A DNA stretch of 64,000 bases from Entomomonas asaccharolytica (GCF_016653615.1 NZ_CP067393.1:3172907-3236906); one strand, 5' to 3'. Positions 9,514 through 19,325 are shown, counted from the first letter of the stretch. Notes: generated by a model from the sequence alone, not told the origin. Numbers and translations are program-made.

Positions 9514-10965
9514 TTATGGCTTAGGAAATGCCAAACGTCTTACATTGGCAATGTTCTCAACAATACGGATAACTTGCGAGCTATAACCGAACTCATTGTC
9601 ATACCATACATAAAGAACAGCATGATTATCGGTACAAATTGTGGCTGCAGCATCAACAATACCTGCATGACGAGAACCCACAAAATCACTAGAAACGACT
9701 TCAGTCGAATCAATAAAATCTATTTGTCTATGTAGTTTTGAATGTAAAGCAACATCCCTTAAGAAATCATTTAATTCTTCTCTAGTTGTTGATTTACCAA
9801 GATTTAAATTAAGAATAGCCAATGATACATTAGGCGTTGGTACACGAATAGCATTACCAGTTAACTTACCAGCTAACTCAGGCAGTGCTTTAGCAGCAGC
9901 TGTTGCTGCACCAGTTTCGGTAATTACCATATTTAATGGCGCACTACGCCCACGACGGCTTCCTTTATGGAAATTATCAATTAAGTTTTGATCGTTAGTG
10001 TAGGAATGTACCGTTTCAACATGGCCATTCTCAATACCAAACTTATCATTAATAACTTTTAACACAGGTACGATTGCATTGGTTGTACAAGATGCCGCTG
10101 ACAGAATCTTGTCTTCTTTAGTAATTAAGTTATCATTAACACCATAGACGATATTTTTTAATTTACCTTTACCAGGTGCTGTCAGAATTACACGAGAGAC
10201 ACCTTTACATTGTAAATGTTGGCTTAAACCTTCTTCATCACGCCATTTACCCGTATTATCAATCACAATCGCATTATTAATACCATATTGCGTATAATCC
10301 ACTGTGCTTGGATCACTTGAATAAATCACCTGAATTAGGTTACCGTTTATTGATAAGGTATTATTTTCTTCATTTACTAATACCGTACCTTTGAAGGCAC
10401 CGTGTACTGAATCACGACGTAGTAAATTAGCGCGCTTTTCTAAATCATCATCTGAGCCTTTACGTACCACAATGGCACGTAATCTCACACCATCACCACT
10501 GCCTGTTCTTTCAATCATGATACGCGCAAGCAAGCGACCAATACGACCAAAACCGTAAAGTACTACATCTGTACCACAATCCGTTTGCTTATCTGCTGGT
10601 TTATCTATGATATCAGCTAACTCTTTACGTAAGAATTGTTCTGGCGATAATGATTGTTCTTCACGGTATTTAACAGCTAATCGGCCAAGGTCAATAGAAG
10701 CAGAGCCCAAATTAAGCTCAGTCATAACCTTTAATAAAGGATAGGTTTCTTTTACAGATAGCTCTGCTTCCTTGCCAAAACGATAATGGGTAGCTGCATG
10801 GGTTTGTAAAATAGAGACAACAGACTGATTGATTAAGCTAAAACCATAAATTGAAGTAACAACATGATTATTACGATACAGTTGACCAACTAACGGGATC
10901 ATTGTTTCAGCTAAGGCTTCACGATCCGTCCAATCAGTAAGACATTGTTGTGATGTTTGAGACAC
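9514..10965 (-). CDS. gap: Glyceraldehyde-3-phosphate dehydrogenase, long form with N-terminal extension
   Basis: NAD(P)-dependent enzyme interconverting glyceraldehyde-3-phosphate and 1,3-bisphosphoglycerate. At 483 residues it is about 140 longer than classical GAPDH because of a helical N-terminal region before the Rossmann motif (VVLYGFGRIGRLLARIM, starting near residue 134). Catalytic Cys293 lies in AASCTTNAIVP; the phosphate-site segments NFHKGSRRGRSAPLNMV and WYDNEFGYSSQV are present. Pseudomonas has similar long GAPDHs (PA3001 type), often assigned a gluconeogenic role. GTG start at 10965 has GGAAGG six bases upstream. The gene is flanked by terminators and is probably monocistronic. 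Confidence 0.93.
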   Translation of the reverse strand: MSQTSQQCLTDWTDREALAETMIPLVGQLYRNNHVVTSIYGFSLINQSVVSILQTHAATHYRFGKEAELSVKETYPLLKVMTELNLGSASIDLGRLAVKYREEQSLSPEQFLRKELADIIDKPADKQTDCGTDVVLYGFGRIGRLLARIMIERTGSGDGVRLRAIVVRKGSDDDLEKRANLLRRDSVHGAFKGTVLVNEENNTLSINGNLIQVIYSSDPSTVDYTQYGINNAIVIDNTGKWRDEEGLSQHLQCKGVSRVILTAPGKGKLKNIVYGVNDNLITKEDKILSAASCTTNAIVPVLKVINDKFGIENGHVETVHSYTNDQNLIDNFHKGSRRGRSAPLNMVITETGAATAAAKALPELAGKLTGNAIRVPTPNVSLAILNLNLGKSTTREELNDFLRDVALHSKLHRQIDFIDSTEVVSSDFVGSRHAGIVDAAATICTDNHAVLYVWYDNEFGYSSQVIRIVENIANVRRLAFPKP

Positions 10966-11013
10966 TAGGCACCTTCCATTTGTTGATTAGAGGATAAATG
11001 GTTACCATATTAT

Positions 11014-11055
11014 GCCAAAAATAAGGCCATTCCATCAATGAAAAGCAATGGCCTT
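11014..11055 (-). terminator. Intrinsic terminator of lpxO
   Basis: On the minus strand AAGGCCATT (11055-11047) pairs with AATGGCCTT (11031-11023) across a 15-base loop, and ATTTTTGG follows. It lies 12 bases after the lpxO stop and would separate lpxO from gap. Confidence 0.75.
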
Positions 11056-11066
11056 TACTAGGAAAT

Positions 11067-11966
11067 TTAAATAATCCAGATAATCCAAACCACCAAGGCT
11101 AGTAATAGCCACTGTTCTAGATAATAACGGAAACGGTTTCTTTTCTTTAATTCTTTACCACGTTCACGAACCTTATAGAGAACTCCAAAGGCTTTATTAA
11201 TAACCCCTAATTTATCACCTTCTTCATTGGGCGAGGCAGCAGCACCCACAATATTTTTGCCTACCCATCGATTGAACTTAGTCGCCCATTTATATTTTAA
11301 AGGTCGTTCCATATCACAGAAGAAAATTAAGCGGCGATGATCTGTCATATTTTCAGCATAATGAATATAGGTTTCATCAAAGATAACACCTTCACCATCA
11401 CGCCATGAGTAACGCTCACCATCTACTTCGATAAAGCATTTATCGTCATTGGGCGTATCAAGCCCTAGGTGATAACGTAAAGAACCAGCGTATGGATCAC
11501 GATGGGTTACTAAACGAGCGCCAGGCGGTAACTCTGTAAACATGGCTGCTTTAACCGTAGGTATATCTTTTACCAATGCAGTAGTATACGGACATAACTC
11601 CATCGCAGAAGGATGGCTATCACCATACCATTTTAAATAAAAACGTTTCCAGCCTTTACGAAAGAAAGAATTAAAGCCAGCATCATCAAGCTTATCAGAA
11701 CCTTTTACTTTACCCGCCTCTAATAAACGCTCACCTTCCTCTTTAATTTTCTGCCAATTTTCTTCAAAAACCTTTAATTCAGGATAAATATCTGTTGAAT
11801 AATAGGGCTGACTGGGCAATTTAGACGTTAAATAAATAATAGAATTTAGTGGTGCTAAAAAAGTTGAATGATCTTTTATTTGTCGCGACCACTTATGACG
11901 AACACGACCACGATAATGAACAAATAGAACGCTAGCTATTAACAATCCTACGATGATTATTTTCAA
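11067..11966 (-). CDS. lpxO: Lipid A hydroxylase LpxO (Fe(II)/2-oxoglutarate dioxygenase)
   Basis: Hydroxylates a secondary acyl chain of lipid A at the 2-position, acting at the inner membrane. The 299 residues begin with a membrane helix followed by HYRGRVRHKWSRQIKDHSTF and end with a second hydrophobic segment. The aspartyl/asparaginyl-hydroxylase-type core includes LVTHRDPYAGSLRYHLGL (iron ligands expected here) and YIHYAENMTDHRRLIFFCD. Both match Pseudomonas LpxO as I recall it. The start appears to be TTG 11966, preceded by a GGTGGG-like Shine-Dalgarno. An HtrB1-type acyltransferase, which could supply the acyl chain it modifies, is encoded at 18.4 kb. Confidence 0.93.
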   Translation of the reverse strand: MKIIIVGLLIASVLFVHYRGRVRHKWSRQIKDHSTFLAPLNSIIYLTSKLPSQPYYSTDIYPELKVFEENWQKIKEEGERLLEAGKVKGSDKLDDAGFNSFFRKGWKRFYLKWYGDSHPSAMELCPYTTALVKDIPTVKAAMFTELPPGARLVTHRDPYAGSLRYHLGLDTPNDDKCFIEVDGERYSWRDGEGVIFDETYIHYAENMTDHRRLIFFCDMERPLKYKWATKFNRWVGKNIVGAAASPNEEGDKLGVINKAFGVLYKVRERGKELKKRNRFRYYLEQWLLLALVVWIIWII

Positions 11967-12093
11967 TTGTTGTACCCACCTACTACTTTAATCAAAATAT
12001 AATAAGCTACTTCTATAGTACTTTAAATAAAGCATTATACTAATAGCGAATAAACTGTCCTCTGACTTTCTCAAATAGAACAACAAACAACTG

Positions 12094-12558
12094 TTAGATA
12101 ATATGTGACTCTTTTGCTAATGCATTAAAAACAACCAGCTGTTTAGAAAAATCACCATATTGCTCTTTATCAGCATAATAATTGGCTTGGTGATCGGCTA
12201 CATACTTAGCTATCTCAATGAGTTGTGGATAAATTTCTTGTACATCCATAGGGCTGATATGTAGTTTATTTTCTAATAGCGTAAACAAGCCTGCCGCCGC
12301 GCGAGCCCGATCTTCTGTCTGTAAGCCAGGTAGTTTCTCTGCTTGTAATACATAATCAGCAAAAATACAGGCATAATAATGAAAAACCTTTGGCGGCATA
12401 AAATGCAATCCATCTACACAACGCCCCACAGACTCCACAAAAACTGACTTTAAACTTTCAGCATCTTTTCCTGCATATAAGTCATACGCTTCTTGACAGT
12501 CCACTTCTGTTTGATAATCAGCCCAATCAGCTTCTGTTGGTATGGTAGTGTTAGTCAC
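12094..12558 (-). CDS. Uncharacterised cytosolic protein, possibly DUF6714-like
   Basis: About 154 residues with acidic composition and no signal peptide or membrane segment. The central stretch VDGLHFMPPKVFHYYACIFADYVL resembles the Pro-aromatic core of DUF6714 proteins, whose function is unknown; that match is weak and from memory. I place the start at GTG 12558, which has GAGG eight bases upstream. An in-frame TTG at 12576 would add six residues but has no Shine-Dalgarno. It stands alone between dtd and lpxO with AT-rich spacers on both sides. Confidence 0.6.
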   Translation of the reverse strand: MTNTTIPTEADWADYQTEVDCQEAYDLYAGKDAESLKSVFVESVGRCVDGLHFMPPKVFHYYACIFADYVLQAEKLPGLQTEDRARAAAGLFTLLENKLHISPMDVQEIYPQLIEIAKYVADHQANYYADKEQYGDFSKQLVVFNALAKESHII

Positions 12559-12647
12559 TATGACATCCTCAATCAATTAAATTATTACAAAACACGATAT
12601 TAATTAAAATTCATTACTTATTTACAGGCGTAAATCAATGATAAAAA

Positions 12648-13085
12648 CTAAACATCTAATAAAAAAGTCACTGGACCATTATTTATCAAATGAATTTGCA
12701 TATTAGCACCAAAACAGCCCGTTGCAACAGGTGTATGTTGCTGTTGAGCTCGTACTAATAAATAATTAAATAATTCCTCACCTAAAATAGGAGAAGCAGC
12801 TGTAGAAAAACTAGGTCGTAATCCACTTTTAGTATCTGCCGCTAGCGTAAATTGCGATACCAACAACAAGCCACCCTTAATATCCACTAACGAACAGTTC
12901 ATCTTATCATTTTCATCAGCAAAGATACGATAGTTTAATAACTTATGTAGCAACTTATCAGCTTTTGCTGGTGTATCATCTGGTTCAATTCCTACTAATG
13001 CAAGAATACCGATGCCAATTTCACCTATTATGTCATTTTCCACTGCCACACTGGCTTCAGTTACTCGTTGAATTAAAGCCTTCAC
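12648..13085 (-). CDS. dtd: D-aminoacyl-tRNA deacylase
   Basis: Hydrolyses D-amino acids wrongly attached to tRNA, a cytosolic quality-control step. The 145-residue length is normal. The N-terminus [16 protein letters not shown] and the active-site motifs [21 protein letters not shown] and [20 protein letters not shown] (GCFGA plus the Gly-cis-Pro-like NGPVT) are diagnostic. The start is GTG at 13085. The gene lies 11 bases downstream of pip, and the pip-dtd pairing is common in Pseudomonas. Confidence 0.97.
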   Translation of the reverse strand: MKALIQRVTEASVAVENDIIGEIGIGILALVGIEPDDTPAKADKLLHKLLNYRIFADENDKMNCSLVDIKGGLLLVSQFTLAADTKSGLRPSFSTAASPILGEELFNYLLVRAQQQHTPVATGCFGANMQIHLINNGPVTFLLDV

Positions 13086-13096
13086 TCACATATCCC

Positions 13097-14056
13097 TTAT
13101 TTTTCAGTTAATAGCTTTTCAGCCATAGCATGTGTAGCTTTTACTAAGGCATCCACTGTACCCACCTCAAAGGCTGAATGACCTGACTCTCGAATAATAT
13201 TAAGCTCACTACTTGGCCAGAGTTTATGAAGTTGCCAAGCATTATCAAGAGGACAAATCACATCATAACGACCATGCACTATAATGCCTGGAATATGGGC
13301 TATTTTGTGCATATCTCGCAGTAATTGATTGGGTTCTAAAAATGCGTTATTTACAAAATAGTGGCATTCTATACGTGCCATAGCTAACGCTTTTTTAGTT
13401 TCTAAAAAACTTTGGCTAATTTTAGGATTAGGCACTAAAGTTATCGTACTACCCTCCCAACCCGACCAAGCTCTTGCTGCATTTAATTGAGCAATTTCAT
13501 CAGTACCTGTTAAACGCTTATAAAAAGCTTGTACTAAATCATCACGTTCAGCTTCTGGAATAGGCGCAATATAGTCTTCCCAATAGTCTGGAAATAAGTA
13601 ACTAGCCCCTTTTTGATAAAACCATTCAATTTCAGCAGCTCTACATAAAAAGATGCCTCGCAAAATTAACCCTAAGACTTGTGCAGGATGTTTTTGAGCA
13701 TAAGCTAATGCGAGCGTAGAACCCCACGAACCACCAAACACCACCCATTTATCAATAGCTAACTCTTGCCTAATAAGCTCAATATCTGCCACCAAGTCCC
13801 AAGTAGTATTATACTGCAAAGAGGCATGAGGTTTGGAGCGACCACAGCCTCGTTGATCAAAGGTAATAATTCGATAAATAGTAGGATCAAAAAAACGAGC
13901 GCTATTTTCGTCACATCCTCCACCAGGCCCACCATGTAAAAATAATACAGGCAAACCTGTTATAGAGCCACTTTCTTCAATATGCAGTACATGGGGCGCC
14001 TGAACAGCTAGTTTATGCGTTGCATAAGGCTTTATTTCTGGAAATAGCGGATGCAT
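13097..14056 (-). CDS. pip: Proline iminopeptidase
   Basis: Alpha/beta-hydrolase that removes N-terminal proline from peptides. The 319 residues are the family length. HGGPGGG at residues 41-47 forms the oxyanion region; the nucleophile is Ser110 in FGGSWGSTLALAYA; GRYDVICP holds the acid and ESGHSAF the catalytic His. YRIITFDQRGCGRSKPH is typical of S33 iminopeptidases. It is followed by dtd after 11 bases and preceded at 25 bases by the binding-protein gene, so all three could be co-transcribed. Confidence 0.96.
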   Translation of the reverse strand: MHPLFPEIKPYATHKLAVQAPHVLHIEESGSITGLPVLFLHGGPGGGCDENSARFFDPTIYRIITFDQRGCGRSKPHASLQYNTTWDLVADIELIRQELAIDKWVVFGGSWGSTLALAYAQKHPAQVLGLILRGIFLCRAAEIEWFYQKGASYLFPDYWEDYIAPIPEAERDDLVQAFYKRLTGTDEIAQLNAARAWSGWEGSTITLVPNPKISQSFLETKKALAMARIECHYFVNNAFLEPNQLLRDMHKIAHIPGIIVHGRYDVICPLDNAWQLHKLWPSSELNIIRESGHSAFEVGTVDALVKATHAMAEKLLTEK

Positions 14057-14081
14057 GATTTTTATTAGTCCCTTATAAATC

Positions 14082-15041
14082 CTACTGAGCTAAATACTTC
14101 TCAACAGCAACTTTGCCGTCTTCACCCTTCGTACTCTTAATACCCACTAGCCAATGATTAAGTACTTCTGGATGTTTCTTTAAATACTCTTTAGCCGCTT
14201 TTTTGGCAGGCACTTTATTTTCCAAAATCTCTGTCATTAATTCGCTTTCCATTTGCACTGTAAAACGAATTTGGCTAATTAAATTAGCTTCTGTAGGGCA
14301 GCGTTTTTGAAACTCAGGGGAAATAATAGTAAATACTTTAGCACTGCCATAATTAGGGCCAAAAACCTCATCTCCATCAGCCAAATATTTCAATTCAATT
14401 TGACTATTCATTGGGTGAGGTTCCCATGCCAAAAACACTATTGGTTTTTTAGCAGTAACCGCTCGTTTTACTTGGCTAAGCATAGCAGCTTCACTTGACT
14501 CTCTCAGTTTAAAATCACTTAAATTGAATAGATTTTCTTTAATCATTTTTTGAATCAATAAATTGCCATCATTGCCTGCTTCAATACCAAATATTTGAGC
14601 ATTTAAATCTTTTTTAAACTTAGCAATATCCTTAAATGATTGCAAACCAGCATCATACGTATAAGCAGGTACTGCTAAGGTGTATTTAGCCCCTTCTAAA
14701 TTCGCTTTTTCAGGAATAATGATGGTTTTATCTTTAATAAAAGGTGCTGCGATACCATCCATGGAAGGAGACCAATAACCTAAAAAAGCATCAACCTTGC
14801 CCTTAGCCACACTAGTAAAAGCAATAGGAACAGAAATAATGGGAGCACTCACCTCATAACCTAGCCCCTCGGCAACTACAGAAACCATAGCAGTAGTAGC
14901 ACTAATATCCGCCCACCCTGTTTCAGCTAACTTAATATTCTGACAAGCCGAAACATCTTCTACGGGTTCATCTGCCCAACTTATTAAACTGGTTGCTAAC
15001 CCTAATAATCCTACACTTATTATTTTACTGAGCTTATTCAT
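14082..15041 (-). CDS. Choline/glycine-betaine ABC transporter substrate-binding protein (ChoX/OpuAC family)
   Basis: Secreted periplasmic receptor of 319 residues with a Sec signal peptide (MNKLSKIISVGLLGLATSLISWA). The mature part shows the OpuAC/ChoX pattern: ETGWADISATTAMVSVVAEGLGY, then DAFLGYWSPSMDG, then VFLAWEPHPMNSQ, whose Trp/Tyr residues would form the aromatic cage for a quaternary ammonium group. No permease or ATPase gene is adjacent, so it would have to serve a transporter encoded elsewhere, as the Pseudomonas CbcWV core does with several orphan receptors. Choline specificity is inferred from family resemblance. Confidence 0.85.
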   Translation of the reverse strand: MNKLSKIISVGLLGLATSLISWADEPVEDVSACQNIKLAETGWADISATTAMVSVVAEGLGYEVSAPIISVPIAFTSVAKGKVDAFLGYWSPSMDGIAAPFIKDKTIIIPEKANLEGAKYTLAVPAYTYDAGLQSFKDIAKFKKDLNAQIFGIEAGNDGNLLIQKMIKENLFNLSDFKLRESSEAAMLSQVKRAVTAKKPIVFLAWEPHPMNSQIELKYLADGDEVFGPNYGSAKVFTIISPEFQKRCPTEANLISQIRFTVQMESELMTEILENKVPAKKAAKEYLKKHPEVLNHWLVGIKSTKGEDGKVAVEKYLAQ

Positions 15042-15198
15042 TCTCTCTCCCCTGCTATCGCAGCAACTTAGTTAATGCTAAAACAACCATACTATGATTT
15101 TGGGTAAATAGCAAAATGGTCGGTATTAATTTAATATATACTTTAGATCATCAATCTTGTATTTTAACCTATCACTCTTACTAAACTGTGCTAATACT

Positions 15199-16002
15199 AT
15201 GATCCATAATACTCCACCCTCAAGACCTATAGTCCTTTGTTTATCTGGCCATGATCCTAGTGGCGGAGCAGGTATTCAAGCTGATATTGAAGCTATTTTG
15301 GCACAAAATTGTCATGCGGCTCCAACAGTAACAGCCCTCACAGTACAAAATACAGTGGATGTTACTGATTTTAGAGTATTAGACAGAGAATGGGTATTAG
15401 CACAAGCCAATGCTGTGTTACAAGATATGCCCGTTTCCTCTATTAAATTGGGTATGTTGGGTAATATGGAAATGGTAGATACTATTATTGAAATAGCTAA
15501 CCAACACCCTCACTTACCTTTATTGTGTGATCCTGTATTAAGAGCAGGTGGTGGTGGAGCATTAGGCAAAGGAGATATTGCTTACGCTATTCGTGAAAAA
15601 CTATTGCCACTAGCAACAATTACAACCCCTAATTTGCCTGAAGCACGTATTTTAGCCGAATTACCTGATGGCTCCGCAGATGAGTGTGCTGAGAAACTAT
15701 TAAAATACTGTAAGAATTTATTGATTAAAGGTGGCCATGAGTCAGATCCTGTCATCTCTAATCGTCTTTATACTCAACAAGGCGAAAAACATGTTTTTAC
15801 CTGTGCGCGTTTACCAGGTAATTATCATGGTTCAGGTTGTACCCTAGCAAGCGCATTAGCAGGACGTTTGGCACTCGGAGAAGAATTAATCAGTGCTGTT
15901 AAATCCGCTCTTGATTATACTTGGCGAACACTTCGTGATGCAGAGGCACCAGGGCAAGGGCAATATATTCCGCGGCGTATTCCGTTGGATTTTTGTTCAT
16001 GA
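15199..16002 (+). CDS. thiD: Hydroxymethylpyrimidine/phosphomethylpyrimidine kinase
   Basis: Phosphorylates HMP and HMP-phosphate in thiamine pyrophosphate synthesis. The 267 residues include the ribokinase-like substrate motif [19 protein letters not shown] near the start, [20 protein letters not shown], and [16 protein letters not shown] carrying the catalytic anion-hole region. ATG 15199 gives the usual N-terminus ([10 protein letters not shown]); the longer TTG 15157 start lacks support. The last four bases overlap thiE (ATGA), giving coupled translation. I see no TPP riboswitch upstream. Confidence 0.96.
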   Translation: MIHNTPPSRPIVLCLSGHDPSGGAGIQADIEAILAQNCHAAPTVTALTVQNTVDVTDFRVLDREWVLAQANAVLQDMPVSSIKLGMLGNMEMVDTIIEIANQHPHLPLLCDPVLRAGGGGALGKGDIAYAIREKLLPLATITTPNLPEARILAELPDGSADECAEKLLKYCKNLLIKGGHESDPVISNRLYTQQGEKHVFTCARLPGNYHGSGCTLASALAGRLALGEELISAVKSALDYTWRTLRDAEAPGQGQYIPRRIPLDFCS

Positions 16003-16628
16003 TATTAGCGGGACTGTATGGAATTACTGATAACCAGTTATTGGCTGGTGGTCGTTTACTACCCTATGTAGAGGCTGCTCTACAAGGGGGTATGAAAGTC
16101 TTACAATACCGTGATAAAACAAGAGATACACAACGTCGCCACCACGAAGCAAGTGCTTTACTAACACTTTGTGAACAATACCAAGCTCAGTTAATTATTA
16201 ATGATGATGTACTGTTAGCGAAAGAATTAGGTGTGGGCGTGCATTTAGGGCAAGAAGATGGTTCCATCCAAAAAGCGCGAGAGTTACTGGGTAATAAAGC
16301 TATTATTGGCGCAACCTGTCATGGCAGTATAGAGTTAGCTCAACAAGCAAAAACAGAAGGTGCTAGCTATGTAGCTTTTGGTCGCTTCTTTGCCTCCAAA
16401 ACCAAAACAGACGCTCAACCTGCTGATATTAGTGTATTACCTCAAGCAAAAGTTTTGGGTTTACCTATTTGTGTTATAGGCGGTATTACTTTACAAAATG
16501 CCCCTATTTTACTTAAACAAGGGGCTAACTTATTGGCTGTTGTTAATGAACTGTTTGCAGTCGAGTCACCCAAACAAGTTAAAGCCATTGTGGAACAATT
16601 TGTCCAGCTTATAGACCTTTCAAATTAA
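15999..16628 (+). CDS. thiE: Thiamine-phosphate synthase
   Basis: Condenses HMP pyrophosphate with thiazole phosphate to give thiamine phosphate. The TIM-barrel protein of 209 residues has the family landmarks [72 protein letters not shown] and [16 protein letters not shown] 15999 is part of an ATGA overlap with thiD and is preferred over TTG 15993. Pseudomonas carries the same thiD-thiE pair, usually followed by hemL, which is missing here. The convergent recN gene begins three bases past the stop. Confidence 0.96.
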   Translation: MILAGLYGITDNQLLAGGRLLPYVEAALQGGMKVLQYRDKTRDTQRRHHEASALLTLCEQYQAQLIINDDVLLAKELGVGVHLGQEDGSIQKARELLGNKAIIGATCHGSIELAQQAKTEGASYVAFGRFFASKTKTDAQPADISVLPQAKVLGLPICVIGGITLQNAPILLKQGANLLAVVNELFAVESPKQVKAIVEQFVQLIDLSN

Positions 16629-16631
16629 AGG

Positions 16632-18296
16632 TTAGACACCTGTTAACATTTTTTCTGCATGGGCTAATGATTCTTTGGTTAAATCAACCCCACCTAACAT
16701 TCTTGCAAGCTCTTCGACACGTTGTTGTTTAGTTAAAGAAGTTACTGCTGTTTGAGTAGAGTTTTTAGTACGTTCTTTATGCACAAATAAATGATGATGT
16801 CCTTGTGCTGCCACCTGCGGTAAATGGGTTACCGTTAACACCTGTCCTTGCTCACCCAATTTTCGTAATAACTTACCGACAATCTCTGCTGTAGGCCCAC
16901 CAATCCCTACATCTACTTCATCAAAAACTAATGTAGAAACACGGGATGTTTGGGCAGTAATTACCTGAATAGCAAGGCTGATCCTTGATAACTCGCCACC
17001 AGAAGCAACTTTATTTAACGCTCGAACAGGCTGCCCTGGGTTACCACTGACTAAAAACTCTATTGTTTCTAAGCCATGTAACTGTGGTTCAGAAGCCTTT
17101 ATGGTTGTTAACTCTATAGTAAATTGGCCTCCTGGCATACCAAGTGTTTGCATTTCTTGCTGTACCGCTTTTGCCAATTTTGCTGCTGCTTTTTTACGTA
17201 ATACAGAAAGTTTTTCAGCCGCTTGCTGATACTCATTAGCTAATTGTTGCAAGGTATTAGCTAATTCTTCTAACTTTTCATCTCCTGCTTCAATATTGGC
17301 TAATTCATCTTGTAATTTCTGAGTAAGCCCAGCCAACTCTGTAGGTTGGATATGATGTTTTCTTGCCAGACTATAAATGGCATCTAGCCTATCTTCTACT
17401 TGTTGTTGGCGTAGAGGATCCATATCAAAATGGTCTACAAAACGATTAATCTCCGCCACCGCTTCTTCCAATTGAATCTGTGCATTACTTAATAAATTAG
17501 CAGCATCTACCAAACCCGCCACTGGCTCTTTAAAACTCGCTAAACGACGCACACTCATATTAAGTGCTGATAAAACATTCGCCTCATCATTGCTGCAAAT
17601 ATCCAATACTTGCTGGCAAGCACTTAAAATAGTATCTGCCTGACTTAAGTTTCTTTGCTCGGTTTCTAACTGTTCTACTTCATTATCAACTAAAGCAAGT
17701 TTGTCTAACTCCTCAAGTTGATAACTTAATAATTGTTGTTTAGCCTGCTGTTCTTCACTATTACTGGATAATTTTTGCAGGGTTTGCTGTGTTTGTTTCC
17801 ACTGTTGAGCTAATTGCTTAACCTGTTCAGCTAATACTCGACTGCCTGCATAATCATCTAGTAAATGGCGATGTGTTTCTAGCTTTAATAACGACTGGTG
17901 TTCATGTTGGCTATGGATATCTATCAGTAACTCACCTAATAGTTTCAGATGGGATAACGGGCAAGGTGTACCGTTAATATAACCGCGTGAGCGGCCATCT
18001 TGATTGATTACTCGACGTAATATACAAATTTCATCACTTACCAGATCATGATCAACCAACCATTGTTTAGCTTCTGGAATATTAGTTAACTCAAAACTTG
18101 CTAAAATATCTGCTTTATCTGCCCCTTGTCTAACCACACTGTTGTCACAGCGATCACCTAAGGCTAAGCCTAATGCATCTAACATAATAGACTTACCTGC
18201 CCCAGTTTCTCCTGTAATTACTGTCATTCCAGATAGTAACTCCAGATCCAGATGATCAACAATGGCATAATTTTTAATAGACAAATGCACTAGCAT
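16632..18296 (-). CDS. recN: DNA repair protein RecN
   Basis: SMC-like ATPase active in double-strand-break repair. The 554 residues start with the ATPase head (MLVHLSIKNYAIVDHLDL, Walker A GETGAGKS at 29-36). A long Gln/Glu/Leu-rich coiled coil follows (about 150-370), then the C-terminal head with the signature KVASGGELSRISLAIQ, Walker B STLVFDEVDVGIGG and the conserved VTHLPQVAAQGHHH. The length matches the family. In many gammaproteobacteria recN is LexA-controlled, but I find no CTGT-N8-ACAG box in the 141-base gap upstream. Confidence 0.97.
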   Translation of the reverse strand: MLVHLSIKNYAIVDHLDLELLSGMTVITGETGAGKSIMLDALGLALGDRCDNSVVRQGADKADILASFELTNIPEAKQWLVDHDLVSDEICILRRVINQDGRSRGYINGTPCPLSHLKLLGELLIDIHSQHEHQSLLKLETHRHLLDDYAGSRVLAEQVKQLAQQWKQTQQTLQKLSSNSEEQQAKQQLLSYQLEELDKLALVDNEVEQLETEQRNLSQADTILSACQQVLDICSNDEANVLSALNMSVRRLASFKEPVAGLVDAANLLSNAQIQLEEAVAEINRFVDHFDMDPLRQQQVEDRLDAIYSLARKHHIQPTELAGLTQKLQDELANIEAGDEKLEELANTLQQLANEYQQAAEKLSVLRKKAAAKLAKAVQQEMQTLGMPGGQFTIELTTIKASEPQLHGLETIEFLVSGNPGQPVRALNKVASGGELSRISLAIQVITAQTSRVSTLVFDEVDVGIGGPTAEIVGKLLRKLGEQGQVLTVTHLPQVAAQGHHHLFVHKERTKNSTQTAVTSLTKQQRVEELARMLGGVDLTKESLAHAEKMLTGV

Positions 18297-18437
18297 GAAT
18301 AATTAACCTATGGATAATGCTATAAATACAATAAAGAAATTATTATAAGCTATTAGTCAACAAAACGTGATCCATAGCCCATAATTCTTTAGTAAATGTT
18401 AAAATAATAACAGTGATTAAAAACAAGAGTATTATTT

Positions 18438-19325
18438 GTGAAAAAATTTAAAGGCAAATTGGCGGTTGGCTTTCTTCGTTTACTCGCCTTATTACCTTGG
18501 GGTGGTATACAAAAAGTTGGTGGTTTTGTAGGCTATCTTATGTGGCTATTTCCTAATCGTTCCAAGCAAGTAGCCCTGATTAATTTAGCAAAATGCTTTC
18601 CTGAACTTTCTACAATAGAAATAGAAAAACTAGCTAAACAAACCTTAATTAACCAAGGTAAAACAATGGCAGAAAGTGCCTGCGCGTGGTGTTGGCCACC
18701 AGAGAAAACACTTAAATATATTAAACAAGTTGAAGGCTTAGATGTTTTACTAACGGCTATTAACTCAGGTAAAGGGGCTGTCGGTATCACTAGCCATTTA
18801 GGTAATTGGGAAATCCTCAACCATTTTTATTCCAGTTATTGTAATCCCGTTATTTTTTACCGCCCACCTAAGTTAAAGGAGCTGGATGAATTTTTAAAAA
18901 AACGTCGTGTTCAAATGGGAAATAGAGTAGCTCCCTCCACTAAAGAGGGAATTTTGAGCGTTATTAAAGAAATTCGTAAAGGTGGTTGCGCTGGTATTCC
19001 CGCAGATCCTGAACCCGCTAGATCAGCTGGTGTTTTTGTACCTTTTTTTGCTACTCAAGTGCTGACCAGTAAATTTGTACCTAGTATGGTGGCAGCTAAA
19101 AAAGCAGTTGCTTTCGTTGGACATGCCATTCGATTAGAAGATGGTTCAGGTTATAAAGTAATTTTTGAAAATGCTCCTGAAGAAATCTACAGTAAGGATA
19201 CTGATGAAGGTGTAGCTGTTATGGGACAAATTATTCAAGGCTGTGTAAAAAGATGGCCTACTCAATATATGTGGAGTATGAAGCGTTTTAAACAGCGCCC
19301 AGAAGGTGAAGCCCGCTGGTATTAA
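18438..19325 (+). CDS. lpxL: Lipid A secondary acyltransferase, HtrB1/LpxL family
   Basis: Transfers a laurate-type acyl chain from acyl-ACP to the lipid A precursor at the inner membrane. The 295 residues contain the catalytic HX4E motif (His120, Glu125 in TSHLGNWEIL), FYRPPKLKELDEFLKKRRVQ, and STKEGILSVIKEIRKGG with the following IPADPEP. The protein aligns along its length with Pseudomonas PA0011 (HtrB1) as I remember it, down to the terminal sequence WSMKRFKQRPEGEARWY. The start is GTG 18438. The enzyme could work together with LpxO (11.1 kb), which hydroxylates such a chain. Confidence 0.94.
   Translation: MKKFKGKLAVGFLRLLALLPWGGIQKVGGFVGYLMWLFPNRSKQVALINLAKCFPELSTIEIEKLAKQTLINQGKTMAESACAWCWPPEKTLKYIKQVEGLDVLLTAINSGKGAVGITSHLGNWEILNHFYSSYCNPVIFYRPPKLKELDEFLKKRRVQMGNRVAPSTKEGILSVIKEIRKGGCAGIPADPEPARSAGVFVPFFATQVLTSKFVPSMVAAKKAVAFVGHAIRLEDGSGYKVIFENAPEEIYSKDTDEGVAVMGQIIQGCVKRWPTQYMWSMKRFKQRPEGEARWY

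Noticed and set aside
15042..15198. TPP riboswitch upstream of thiD
   Set aside because: The conserved CTGAGA and ACCTGATC-type THI-box elements are absent.
18297..18437. LexA box upstream of recN
   Set aside because: Searched by eye for CTGT-N8-ACAG and relatives; none found, so no SOS site is claimed.
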